From Cellulomonas sp. P24 (GTDB lineage Bacteria > Actinomycetota > Actinomycetes > Actinomycetales > Cellulomonadaceae): 64,000 nucleotides of DNA. Both the position numbers and the translations under genes were made by a program. The notes beneath the pieces are model-generated. The model searched no databases, had not been told where the DNA came from, and saw only the letters and a program-made list of their open reading frames with translations. This document shows positions 43,801 through 50,874 of this stretch, piece after piece. Where the stretch lies: contig NZ_JAJDFX010000002.1 in NCBI RefSeq assembly GCF_024704385.1, positions 3,844,001 to 3,908,000 of the forward strand, read 5' to 3'. Every line of letters starts with the position of its first letter. Within the stretch, counting starts at the first letter, position 1.

Positions 43801-44616
43801 GACATCAGCGACCCGTCGGCACCGCGATACGTCACGTCCGTGCGCGCCCACACCGACTGGGTCGAGTCGATCTCGTTCGACACGTCCGGCACGCGGATGT
43901 CCGTGACGTCCGACGACGCGTCGATCACCCTGTGGGACCTCTCTCACGGCGTGCCGAGCGCACCGACGTCGCGGCTCGGTGACCTGGGAGGCATGGTCTA
44001 CGCCGCCGCGTTCTCCCCGGATGCGCGGACCCTGGTGGCGTCGGTCCTCAGCGGCCACGTGCTCCTGGTCGACGTGAGCGACCTGGCGCACCCGAGGCTG
44101 ATCGGGACGCCGCTCACCGGTCCGGTGGGGTACGTCTACAGCGCGGCCTTCAGTCCCGACGGCCGCACGATCGCTGCGAGCGGGAACGACGGCACCGTCT
44201 GGCTCTGGGACGTGAGCGACCCCGCGCGACCGACCCGTCTGGGTTCTCCGCTCGTGTGGGCGGACGGGTACGCCGCGAACATCGCGTTCAGCCCGAACGG
44301 TCGGTGGCTCGCTGCGGGGATGACGGACGGCACGGTCCGTCTGTGGGACGTCTCGGTGCCGGCGCACCCGGTGCGCTGGGCGAGCCTCGCAGGGATCACG
44401 GGCACGGTGTACGGCGTGACGTTCTCCTCCGACAGCGCGTTCGTGAGCGGTGCGGGTGCGGACAAGACGGTCCGGATCTGGCGCACCTCGTTGCAGGCGG
44501 CAGAGACCTCCGTCTGCGCGAGCGCGGAGCGAGGCTTCCCGATCACCGCCGCCGAGTGGAGCAAGGTCGTCGGGGACGTGTCGTTCGCGGCTCCGTGCGG
44601 AGCCGCCGGCCGGTAG
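40849..44616 (+). CDS. XRE-type STAND NTPase with WD40 repeats (nSTAND1-like)
   Basis: 1255 residues. N-terminal HTH (about 18-75, RRERQGMTVRDIARAAGLPVATV), the nSTAND1 linker with DAAIFFGRE at 116-124, NTPase with Walker A SSGSGKSS (147-154) and Walker B VVIVDQFEEAF (198 on), a winged-helix/arm region, a membrane or hydrophobic helix around 515-540 (LRALAAGLAVLAASTGGLATV), then roughly a dozen WD40 repeats with LWDVSDPA-type ends. GTG start has GAAGGAG seven nt upstream. Related proteins are thought to act as signal or conflict-response switches. No toxin-like effector domain or partner gene is visible, so a defence role is not shown. Confidence 0.9.
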   Translation: MSVDDRPDLSPGDLTSREDLALALTVRRERQGMTVRDIARAAGLPVATVGGYLTGRHLPPLATVDQFTRVLTSLGVAADELPGWVAAVNRLRRAPGRRSAATPAPYRGLAAYQQEDAAIFFGRELLTESLVARVVDVPSTPLVVIGSSGSGKSSVLRAGLAARLGARGSRVVVLTPGAHPLEVLDQALAPGDVEGGAVVIVDQFEEAFAADGAPTEVLAFADRLDELHRSGVVVVIGLRADFFDRALEVEVLAHWLGENQLLVGPLTPEALRRVVTEPARAVGIEVEDALLEVLLADATAGSPSPTGTGLDPGVLPLLSHALYVTWLTSSGRRLTLAHYREAGGLAGAIAMTAEEVYESLTEEQRDAARQTLLRLVRVRDGAPDTRRPADREEFTAQASRDVVSACVDARLLTLDRGHVQLAHEAVINAWPRFRAWLAADRDGLRAHGRLTEAVEHWSAAGRDPDLLYRGSALEVVLAWVDDVADDRVLTPAEREFLDRSQAAEAERSRSRRRSTRRLRALAAGLAVLAASTGGLATVTVVQSRAVARARDLAVSRQLAVTSTSLAGTDTALAGQIAVSAYRTADTVEARTALLSASGRAGVARLAETRSVVNSLDVSPDGNVVALATDASSLVLWSSGSVAGPITSVTVPDKALYAVRFSPVGHLMAAGGDGGRLEVWSIADPAHPVAVAAGGADVGGTIYDVAFSADGTTLALADSDGTARTWRVGPDGNLTVGASLPALEGTAQAVALSTDGRVLAEAGSKGTVSMWDVADPSHPRPLGPSFTAADGPVTSVAMSPDGHRLAVGARDDRVHLWLIGDPSHPVDERTLTGPTSWVNHVRFSADGTLLAAASSDKRVWVWNAATGVAVRSLTTPTTVIGVGWAPDGAHLYSAGAAGVLREWTFPGPVLAGFASIPGQGVFGAHVLATATTDGVRLWDDTHPDDPVLLSLTPPPGTARLDGAVAISDALHRVVAGDTSGAVHVWDISDPSAPRYVTSVRAHTDWVESISFDTSGTRMSVTSDDASITLWDLSHGVPSAPTSRLGDLGGMVYAAAFSPDARTLVASVLSGHVLLVDVSDLAHPRLIGTPLTGPVGYVYSAAFSPDGRTIAASGNDGTVWLWDVSDPARPTRLGSPLVWADGYAANIAFSPNGRWLAAGMTDGTVRLWDVSVPAHPVRWASLAGITGTVYGVTFSSDSAFVSGAGADKTVRIWRTSLQAAETSVCASAERGFPITAAEWSKVVGDVSFAAPCGAAGR

Positions 44617-45023
44617 CCCGGGGTTCGGGCAATCGTCGGACAACCTCGCACGCGTGTGGGGCGTGCGCCTGGTGGTTGCGGCGTGGGCTAATGGCTGGGG
44701 GGCTCGTGCGGTACGGATCCGCCGGTCGACCGTCTGTGCGCGTCGTCGTTGAAGGCGCAGGAGGGTGACCGAGGCATGGACGGCCGGCGCGGGTGGTGCG
44801 GCCGCCGCAGGGGGGCGACCGCGCATCCGGCCTGCCTGCACGCCTGCCGCCCGGGGTCGCAGACGACGACAGGGCCGTCGCGGGCGAGGGCGTGAACCGA
44901 CCACCCGGTTTGGTGAACGTTCATCCAAATGTCACCCATGTCACTTCTTGAAGCAACGACCGTGAGCAAGCGTGTGTAACGCCCGTTAGGTATCGAGTGT
45001 CACGTTGCTCCGGAGGAGACTTC
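44617..45023. other. 407-bp intergenic promoter region of the iron-type ABC operon
   Basis: No gene is supported here. The second half is clearly less GC-rich than average, as expected of a promoter. It holds the near-palindrome TTGGTGAACGTTCATCCAA (44910-44928), a direct repeat ATGTCACCC/ATGTCACTT (44929-44946), and the dyad TAACGCCCGTTA near 44977. The beginning, just after the STAND gene, shows no clear terminator. Confidence 0.55.
44977..44990. promoter_or_regulatory. TAACGCCCGTTAGG motif, site 1
   Basis: A dyad TAACG-CC-CGTTA followed by GG, 33 bp before the substrate-binding protein ATG, in -10/operator position. A near copy, TAACGGCTGTTAGG (12 of 14 identical), lies at 49038-49051 ahead of the COG4280-like gene. 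Same operator for an iron or metal regulator is inferred; it is not a standard IdeR box. Confidence 0.55.
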
Positions 45024-46124
45024 ATGTCCGTCCCGTCACGCCTCGCGCTCTACGCAGCATCCACCGCTGCTCTGGTTGCCGTCCTGTCCGGCTGCTCCGC
45101 CTCGGCGAGCGCCGCCCCCGCGTCCGGTGGCGCGTCTTCGACCTCGGCGGCGACGTCGCCCGCCGGCTCTGGCCCGGCACTCGTCGTCTACTCCGCGCAG
45201 GGGTACGACGGCCCCGTCACCAAGGCGTTCACCGCGGCCACGGGGATCCCCGTCAAGCTGGTCGACGACAGCACCGGACCGCTCCTCACCAAGGTCGCAG
45301 CCGAGAAGAACAACCCGCAGTGGGGGCTCCTGTGGGTCGACGGCGACACGGCGTTCGCAGCCCTCGACAAGCAGGGCCAGCTCCTCCCGTACACCCCGAA
45401 GGCGACTCTCACCGCCGCCGGTGCAGCGCTCACCCCGAGCGACCACGCGTACGTCCCGGTGAGCACCACGGTCATGGCGGCTCTCGTCTACAACAGCGCC
45501 AAGACGTCGACGGTGCCGACGAGCTACCAGGACCTGCTCTCGAGCACCTACGCGGGCCAGGTCGGCATGAACGACCCGTCCCAGTCCGGGCCGACGTACC
45601 CGTTCATCGCCGGGCTCATGAACCAGCTCGGCGGGCAGAGCAACGGGGTCGCGGCAGGGGAGGACTACCTGACGAAGCTCAAGAGCAACGGTCTGCACGT
45701 GTTTCCGACCAACGGTGACACCCTGCACGCGCTCGAGACCGGACAGATCACCTACGCCCTCATCCAGAGCTCGGCCGCAGCCGGCGAGATCGCGAAGGTG
45801 CCGGCCTCGGCCACGTTCGCCCCCAAGGTCGCCTACCTGCCGAAGGCCACCCTGCTCCCCGGGGTGATCGGCATCGACAAGGCCGCCCCTGCTGCGGTCC
45901 AGGCCGAGGCGAAGAAGTTCGTCGAGTTCGTCCTCTCGCCGGCAGGGCAGGCCGCGATGCAGGCCGGTGACCCGACCGGCGACTCGCTGTACTGGCCGAT
46001 CGTCCCCGGCGTCAAGGCTCTGGCCGGGCTCCCGGCGATGCCGGCGTACCAGAAGATCGACCCGTACTTCTGGGGGCCGCTCGAGAACGAGGTCAACACG
46101 TTCTTCGACACGAAGATCAAGTAA
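45024..46124 (+). CDS. Iron(III)-type ABC transporter substrate-binding lipoprotein
   Basis: 366 residues. Signal peptide with lipobox LSGC (about 25-28), Ser/Ala linker, then a type-2 periplasmic binding fold (LVVYSAQGYDGPVTKAFTAATGIPVKLVDDS, LVYNSAKTSTVPTSYQDLLS, FVEFVLSPAGQAAMQAG), the AfuA/FbpA/IdiA group. GGAGGAG is 6 nt before ATG 45024. First of an operon with a double permease and an ATPase. Anionic substrates such as phosphonate, thiamine or polyamines are bound by relatives, so iron is inferred from the family and the downstream metal-type membrane protein. Confidence 0.88.
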   Translation: MSVPSRLALYAASTAALVAVLSGCSASASAAPASGGASSTSAATSPAGSGPALVVYSAQGYDGPVTKAFTAATGIPVKLVDDSTGPLLTKVAAEKNNPQWGLLWVDGDTAFAALDKQGQLLPYTPKATLTAAGAALTPSDHAYVPVSTTVMAALVYNSAKTSTVPTSYQDLLSSTYAGQVGMNDPSQSGPTYPFIAGLMNQLGGQSNGVAAGEDYLTKLKSNGLHVFPTNGDTLHALETGQITYALIQSSAAAGEIAKVPASATFAPKVAYLPKATLLPGVIGIDKAAPAAVQAEAKKFVEFVLSPAGQAAMQAGDPTGDSLYWPIVPGVKALAGLPAMPAYQKIDPYFWGPLENEVNTFFDTKIK

Positions 46125-46129
46125 CCCTC

Positions 46130-47908
46130 ATGGTGGCGGTCACGCCGCAGGTCCACGCCGGGGCGGGCGCGCAGGCCCGCCTCGGCGCGGTCCGGCTCGC
46201 TCTCTCCCGGGTCCGCAACGGCCCGTGGCTGATCTTCTGGATCGTCCTGGTCGCGATCCTCGTCCTGCCGATCCTGCTGTTCCTGGTCGTGGCGGTGAGC
46301 CCGCGCCTCCTGGGCCAAGGGGAGTCCTGGTTCACCCTCGACGGCTTCCGGCAGGTCCTGACCGGCGCCCTGGCTCGCGGGGCGGTCGACTCGCTCGCGG
46401 TCGGCACGACAGCGGGTGTCCTCGCGACGGCCCTCGGTGCCGCAGTCGCGTGGGTCGTCGTGCGGACCGACGTCGTGGGACGCCGGTGGTGGGCGGGCTC
46501 GATGTTCGCCCTCCTGCTCGCGCCGTCCTACCTGGTCGCGCTCGGGTGGGAGCGGCTGCTCGAACCCGCGGGGATCCTCGACCTCCTCGGGGTGCCCGAC
46601 GCAGGGGCGCGCACCCTGCTGTACGGACCGGTCGGGGTCGTCGTCGTCCTGACGATGAAGGGCGTCCCGTTCGCTTACCTGGCGCTCTCCGGTGCGCTCC
46701 GTGGGCTCGGCGAGGAGTTCGAGGTCGCCGCGCGGGTGCACGGTGGCGGCCGCCTCGCCGCGGCGCGGATCGTCGCGGCCCTCGTCGCGCCGGCGTGCTG
46801 GTCCGCGTTCGCGATCGTGTTCGCCGAGTCCGTCAGCGACTTCGGTGTCGCGGCGACCCTGGCGAACGACGCCCACTTCCCCGTGGCGACGTACACCCTG
46901 TACCAGGCGATCGACAGCTTCCCGGTGCAGTTCCCGCAGGCCGCGGCGGTGGGGTGGGTGCTGCTCGCGATGGCCGGGCTCGCGCTCGCGGCCCAGACCC
47001 GGGCGCTCCGCGGGCGCAGCTACCGGGTGCTCGGCGGGCGGAGCCGACCGGCGCGTCGGCACCACCTCACCGGGCGGCTGCAGGTCGTCGTGGTGACGGG
47101 GCTGGCGCTGCTCGTGGCCGTCGGGCTGGGGGTCCCGACGGTCGGCGCCGTCGCGGCCTCGCTCGTCAACGGGCTCGGGTCGCTCGTCGGGGACCACCAG
47201 CTGACGCTGGCCAACTACAGCCGAGTGCTGCAGAGCCCCGCCCTGCGATCGCCGCTGCTCTACTCCGCGGGACTCGCCACGATCACCGCGACCGTCACCG
47301 CGGTGCTGGGGGTGGTCGCCGCCCGGATGCTCTCCACGCGAGGGGGGCGGATCAGCGGGAAGGTCCTCGACCTGCTGCTGCTCACGGCGGTCGCCCTGCC
47401 GGGCATCGTCTTCGCTGCCGGCTACATCTTCACCTACAACCTGCCGGTGGTGAACCGTCTGGGCATCCACCTGTACGGGACGACGGGACTGCTGGTCCTC
47501 GGCTACCTGGCGACGGCGCTCCCGTCCACCTCACGCGTGCTGCTCGGGAACGTCGGCCAGGTCCAGGAGTCGTTGCGCGAGGCCGGGCGGGTGCACGGCT
47601 CCGGGGCGGTCGCGTCGTGGTTGCGCACCGTCCTGCCGCTGCTCGCGCGCCCGATCCTCGCGGCGTGGGTCCTGACCTTCGCCGGGACCCTGCTCGAGCT
47701 GCCCGTCTCGCAGCTGCTGTACCCGCCGGGGCACGCCCCGGTGTCGGTGGGCATCACCAAGGCGCTCGCCAACTACGACTTCGGGGGCGGGACGGCGATG
47801 GAGGTCATCGCGATCCTGGTCGCGCTGTCGGTCGTCGGGCTCGTCTGGGCCCTGTTCAGGTTGCTGGCCCCGTCGGGCTGGCAGCGGGTGGGAGGAGGCA
47901 CGTCATGA
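46130..47908 (+). CDS. Iron-type ABC transporter permease, two fused domains
   Basis: 592 residues, about 12 membrane helices. Two binding-protein-dependent transport domains in one chain, typical of FbpB/AfuB/SfuB. Each carries the cytoplasmic EAA-type loop (LGEEFEVAARVHGGGRLAAARIVAALV in the first, VQESLREAGRVHGSGAVASWLRTVLP in the second) that docks on the ATPase. Starts 5 bp after the binding protein and overlaps the ATPase by 4 bp. Both halves appear intact. Confidence 0.92.
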   Translation: MVAVTPQVHAGAGAQARLGAVRLALSRVRNGPWLIFWIVLVAILVLPILLFLVVAVSPRLLGQGESWFTLDGFRQVLTGALARGAVDSLAVGTTAGVLATALGAAVAWVVVRTDVVGRRWWAGSMFALLLAPSYLVALGWERLLEPAGILDLLGVPDAGARTLLYGPVGVVVVLTMKGVPFAYLALSGALRGLGEEFEVAARVHGGGRLAAARIVAALVAPACWSAFAIVFAESVSDFGVAATLANDAHFPVATYTLYQAIDSFPVQFPQAAAVGWVLLAMAGLALAAQTRALRGRSYRVLGGRSRPARRHHLTGRLQVVVVTGLALLVAVGLGVPTVGAVAASLVNGLGSLVGDHQLTLANYSRVLQSPALRSPLLYSAGLATITATVTAVLGVVAARMLSTRGGRISGKVLDLLLLTAVALPGIVFAAGYIFTYNLPVVNRLGIHLYGTTGLLVLGYLATALPSTSRVLLGNVGQVQESLREAGRVHGSGAVASWLRTVLPLLARPILAAWVLTFAGTLLELPVSQLLYPPGHAPVSVGITKALANYDFGGGTAMEVIAILVALSVVGLVWALFRLLAPSGWQRVGGGTS

Positions 47909-49105
47909 ACGGTTCCGATCAGCGCGCAGCGGGGCACCACCTCGAGGTCTCGCGTGCCGTCAAGCGGTTCGGGGGGGACGACCGCCCTCGCCGGTGTGGA
48001 CCTGACCGTCGAGCCGGGGGAGTTCCTCGTCCTGCTGGGGCCGTCGGGCTCGGGGAAGTCGACGCTCGTGCGTGCCCTTGCCGGGATCGAGCGGCTCGAC
48101 GCCGGTCGCGTCCACCTGTCCGGGCAGGTCGTGGCGGACGGCAACCGTCACCTCGCGCCGGAGCACCGGAACCTGGCGATGGTGTTCCAGGACTACGCCC
48201 TGTGGCCGCACCTGACCGTCGAGGGGAACGTCGGGTACGCCCTGCGGCGTCGACGACTCGCCCCGGAGGACGCCCGGGCGCGCATCGGTGGCATCCTCGA
48301 GCGGGTCGGGCTCGGCCGGCACGGTGCGCGCTACCCGCACGAGCTCTCGGGCGGCGAGCAGCAGCGCGTCGCGCTCGCCCGCGCAGTGGTCGCCGAACCT
48401 CAGCTGCTGCTGTTCGACGAGCCGCTGTCGAACCTCGACGCGGACCTGCGCGAACGGTTGCGGGTGGAGATCGCCACCCTCACCCGGGAGTGCGGCGCGA
48501 CCGCGATCTACATCACCCACGACCAGGCGGAGGCATTCGCCCTGGCCGACAGGATCGGGGTGCTCGATCAGGGCGAGCTGCTCCAGCTCGCGTCGCCCGA
48601 GGACGTCTACCGTCGCCCGGCGACGTCGTTCGTCGCGCGGTTCACGGGGGTGGCCGGAGAGCTGATCGGGACCGTCGTACGGTCCGTCGGCGAGACGGTG
48701 GAAGTGCGGGTGGGCGATCAAATCGTCCGGGCTCGGGGTCTGGGGCACCCGGTGGAAGGGGATGCCGTCCGGGTGGTTGTCCGCCCGGCTGCGACGAGCG
48801 TGACGGCGAGCGCCGGCGCGGGCGCGGGATTGCGGGCCGGTGTGCTCTCCGGCGTGGTGACCGACGTCGCCTACCGCGGTCGCGGGTACGACCACGTCGT
48901 CACCGCGGGACCGTGGGTGCTCACCGCGGTGCACGACGGGCAGGTGCATCCTCGCGGCACCGCGGTCGAGGTGGCCCTGGACCCGGAGCACTGCATCGCG
49001 TTCGTCGACGACGAGGCTCGCCGTTACATCGACGAACTAACGGCTGTTAGGCTCCAGGAGCCTCGCGATCGTGTGGCACCTGAGATGGCGAGGAGGCTCC
49101 CATGA
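47905..49105 (+). CDS. Iron-type ABC transporter ATPase, frameshifted near the start
   Basis: Corrected length 399 residues. ATG 47905 overlaps the permease stop. It reads MNGSDQRAAGHHLEVSRAVKRFGG, then the G7 run 47971-47977 shifts the frame; one G fewer gives RFGGTTALAGVDLTVEPGEF and the rest of the protein. Walker A LLGPSGSGKSTLV, Q-loop VFQDYALWP, signature LSGGEQQRVALARA, Walker B LLLFDEPLSNLD, His-loop YITHDQAEAFAL. The C-terminal 150 residues are a TOBE-like regulatory domain as in FbpC/PotA. The final codons (DELTAVRLQEP) contain a motif shared with the operon promoter and use rare codons. Confidence 0.88.
49038..49051. promoter_or_regulatory. TAACGGCTGTTAGG motif, site 2, inside the ATPase gene end
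   Basis: Near copy of the 44977 motif and part of a dyad CTAAC-GGCT-GTTAG (49037-49050). It forces codons CTA, GCT, GTT and AGG that the rest of the gene avoids, so DNA rather than protein sequence seems conserved. It lies 51 bp before the COG4280-like start, where an internal promoter could be regulated. Confidence 0.5.
49057..49100 (+). promoter_or_regulatory. Hairpin that can sequester the COG4280-like gene's ribosome-binding site
   Basis: GGAGCCTCGC (49057-49066) can pair with GCGA-GGA-GGCTCC (49088-49100) with a three-base bulge, closing a 21-nt loop. The right arm contains the AGGAGG Shine-Dalgarno of the gene starting at 49102. Possible translational control; an alternative is plain translational coupling to the ATPase, which overlaps by 4 bp. 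Confidence 0.4.
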
Positions 49106-49920
49106 GTGACACCGCCCTGTTCGTCGCCGTGTTCCTGGCATGCGTCGTCGAGGCCGTGGAGGCGTTGACGATCGTCCTGGCCGCCGGCACCGCGCGGGAC
49201 TGGCGCTCGGCCATGACCGGCGTACTGGCCGGCCTGACGACCCTCGCGGTCACCATCGCCGCGCTCGGGCCGGCGTTGTCGTCCATCCCGATGAGCGGTC
49301 TGCGGCTGTTCGTCGGGGGCGTGCTCCTCGTGTTCGGCCTGCAGTGGCTCCGCAAGGCGATCCTGCGGGCGAGCGGGCACAAGGCCCTGCACGACGAGGC
49401 GCAGATCTACCTGACCGAGCTCGCGAACGCCGAGCGCGCGGTCACCGTGCGGCGTGGCGTGGTGGCGGACTGGTACGCCTTCACGCTGTCCTTCAAGGGT
49501 GTGGTGCTCGAGGGTCTCGAGGTCGCGTTCATCGCGCTCACGTTCGGCAGCAACCAGCACAACCTCCCGCTCGCGGTGCTCGCCGCGCTCAGTGCGGTGG
49601 TCGTCGTGACGGCGCTGGGGCTCGCGCTCAAGGCGCCGCTCGCCTCGGTGCCGGAGAACAGCATGAAGTTCGTCGTCGGGGTGATGCTGACCTCGTTCGG
49701 GATCTTCTGGGGGGCCGAGGGTGCCGGTGTCACCTGGCCGGGGTCCGATGCGGCGCTGCTGGTCCTGATCCCGGCGACCGGGGCGTATGCGCTCGTGCTT
49801 GTCTCGCTCTTCCGCCGCCAGGTCGACGAGCCGGCTCCGGCCGACGACCCCGCCCGTCTGGCCGAGAGTGCTCGTCTCACCGACAGTGCTCGTGCCACCG
49901 AAGGAGTGTCCGCTTCATGA
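49102..49920 (+). CDS. COG4280-like membrane protein with paired ExxE motifs
   Basis: 272 residues, about seven membrane helices. Two helices carry matching acidic motifs: CVVEAVEALTIVL (Glu17, Glu20) and GVVLEGLEVAFIAL (Glu137, Glu140). Duplicated acidic helices of opposite orientation are a hallmark of GDT1-type and iron-permease-type cation transporters. The 40-residue polar C-terminus contains repeats (ARLAES, ARLTDS, ARATEG). Overlaps the iron-type ATPase by 4 bp (ATGA) and the next small gene by 4 bp. Metal transport is inferred from motif and context, not proven. Confidence 0.75.
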   Translation: MSDTALFVAVFLACVVEAVEALTIVLAAGTARDWRSAMTGVLAGLTTLAVTIAALGPALSSIPMSGLRLFVGGVLLVFGLQWLRKAILRASGHKALHDEAQIYLTELANAERAVTVRRGVVADWYAFTLSFKGVVLEGLEVAFIALTFGSNQHNLPLAVLAALSAVVVVTALGLALKAPLASVPENSMKFVVGVMLTSFGIFWGAEGAGVTWPGSDAALLVLIPATGAYALVLVSLFRRQVDEPAPADDPARLAESARLTDSARATEGVSAS

Positions 49921-50117
49921 TCAGCAGGCTCCGCGCGTTCGGCGCGTTCTGGTACGACTTCCTGATCGGCGACGACTGGCGGGTCGCGCTGGGCGTGGTG
50001 CTCGCCCTCGCGGTGACCGCCGTCCTGAGCGGCCGCACCAGCATCCCGGCATGGTGGATCGTTCTGGTGGCCGTCGCCGTCCTGCTGCCCACCAGCGTCC
50101 GACGCGCGACGCGCTAG
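49917..50117 (+). CDS. 66-residue membrane protein coupled to the COG4280-like gene
   Basis: Overlaps the COG4280-like gene by ATGA, so they are translated together. Sequence: an aromatic-rich start (RAFGAFWYDFLIGDDWRVALG), one helix VALGVVLALAVTAVLSG and a second PAWWIVLVAVAVLLPTSV, with a basic tail. No family recognised. Its coupling suggests a small accessory subunit of the membrane protein, analogous to small subunits of other transporters (inference). Confidence 0.75.
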   Translation: MISRLRAFGAFWYDFLIGDDWRVALGVVLALAVTAVLSGRTSIPAWWIVLVAVAVLLPTSVRRATR

Positions 50118-50130
50118 TCGGTCCGGCGGT

Positions 50131-50874
50131 TCAGGCGCCGTCGCCCTCTTCGAGGTAGACGCGGGCCGCGTACGCCTCGAGCGCCTGGGCGCACCCCTCG
50201 AGTGCCTCGTGCGCACTGGCCCTGGTCGACGCCCCGAAGACATCGCGGGCGAGCACCTTGCCGTACCAGTTGTTCAGCTTGACGAGCTCGACCTCGTTCT
50301 CCTCGAGCTCGCCGTAGGTGAAGTGCTCTGCCGTGTACTCCTTCTCGAGACCGGCGTGGAAGTCCACGCACTTGTCGAGGATCTCCTCGTACTCGCTGTC
50401 CCGCGCGGCCTGGAAGAGTGCGAGCACGTCCTGGCCGCCGACGAGGGCCGAGCAGGACATCAGGACGGCCGTCCCCTCCATCTCGAGGATCTCGCGGCGC
50501 AGCCGGCGCAAGGCGCGCTCGGCGGCGTCGCCGGACGGAAGGGCAGCGACGGAGTTCTGCACGTACACCGCCCCGAGCGACTTGAGGCGGCGCCACACCG
50601 CGGCGCGCAGTCGGCTGGGCTCGGACGGCACCCGGTAGATCAGCAGCAGCCACTGGTCCGGGTTCGGGGCGGCAGACGTAGCAGCGGCAGCAGGGGAGGC
50701 CGATGCGGCCGGAACCTTCGGTACCTCGGTGTCGCCCACCCGGTCAGTCTGCCAGAGGGGCACCGGGGTCTCACATCCGGCGCACTTGGACGACAAGTCC
50801 TCGATCGATCCCTCGGCGCGTCCCGCGATCGAACCTTGGGCGCGTCCCGCGAGCGGTTGCTCCGGCGACGTCAT
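50131..50874 (-). CDS. ChrB-like protein (ChrB N-terminal domain)
   Basis: 247 residues. The ChrB N-terminal domain spans about 70-200: WLLLIYRVPSEPSRLRAAVWRRLKSLGAVYVQNSVAALP, the signature of chromate resistance protein ChrB and of many short actinobacterial relatives of unknown role; the ChrB C-terminal domain is missing. The N-terminal 70 residues hold a CxxC pair (CAGCETPVP) and repeats of GSI(A/E). ATG 50874 overlaps the stop of the upstream COG4705-like gene (ATGA), which fixes the start. No chrA transporter is nearby, so chromate resistance is only a family label. Confidence 0.8.
   Translation of the reverse strand: MTSPEQPLAGRAQGSIAGRAEGSIEDLSSKCAGCETPVPLWQTDRVGDTEVPKVPAASASPAAAATSAAPNPDQWLLLIYRVPSEPSRLRAAVWRRLKSLGAVYVQNSVAALPSGDAAERALRRLRREILEMEGTAVLMSCSALVGGQDVLALFQAARDSEYEEILDKCVDFHAGLEKEYTAEHFTYGELEENEVELVKLNNWYGKVLARDVFGASTRASAHEALEGCAQALEAYAARVYLEEGDGA

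Noticed and set aside
40849-44616. Defence island around the STAND protein
   Set aside because: Neighbours are a two-component/cupredoxin locus and an iron-type transporter, with no nuclease, toxin or other defence genes.
10425-47977. Programmed ribosomal frameshifting at the homopolymer runs
   Set aside because: No slippery heptamer, Shine-Dalgarno-like stimulator or pseudoknot is seen consistently. The seven sites need both +1 and -1 changes, which argues for errors.
44977-49051. Classical IdeR/DtxR iron box
   Set aside because: The motif lacks the TTAGGTTAGSCTAACCTAA layout; only a partial TTAGG resemblance. Kept as an unnamed motif.
49057-49100. Known riboswitch class
   Set aside because: Only a simple hairpin over the Shine-Dalgarno; no conserved aptamer pattern I can recognise.
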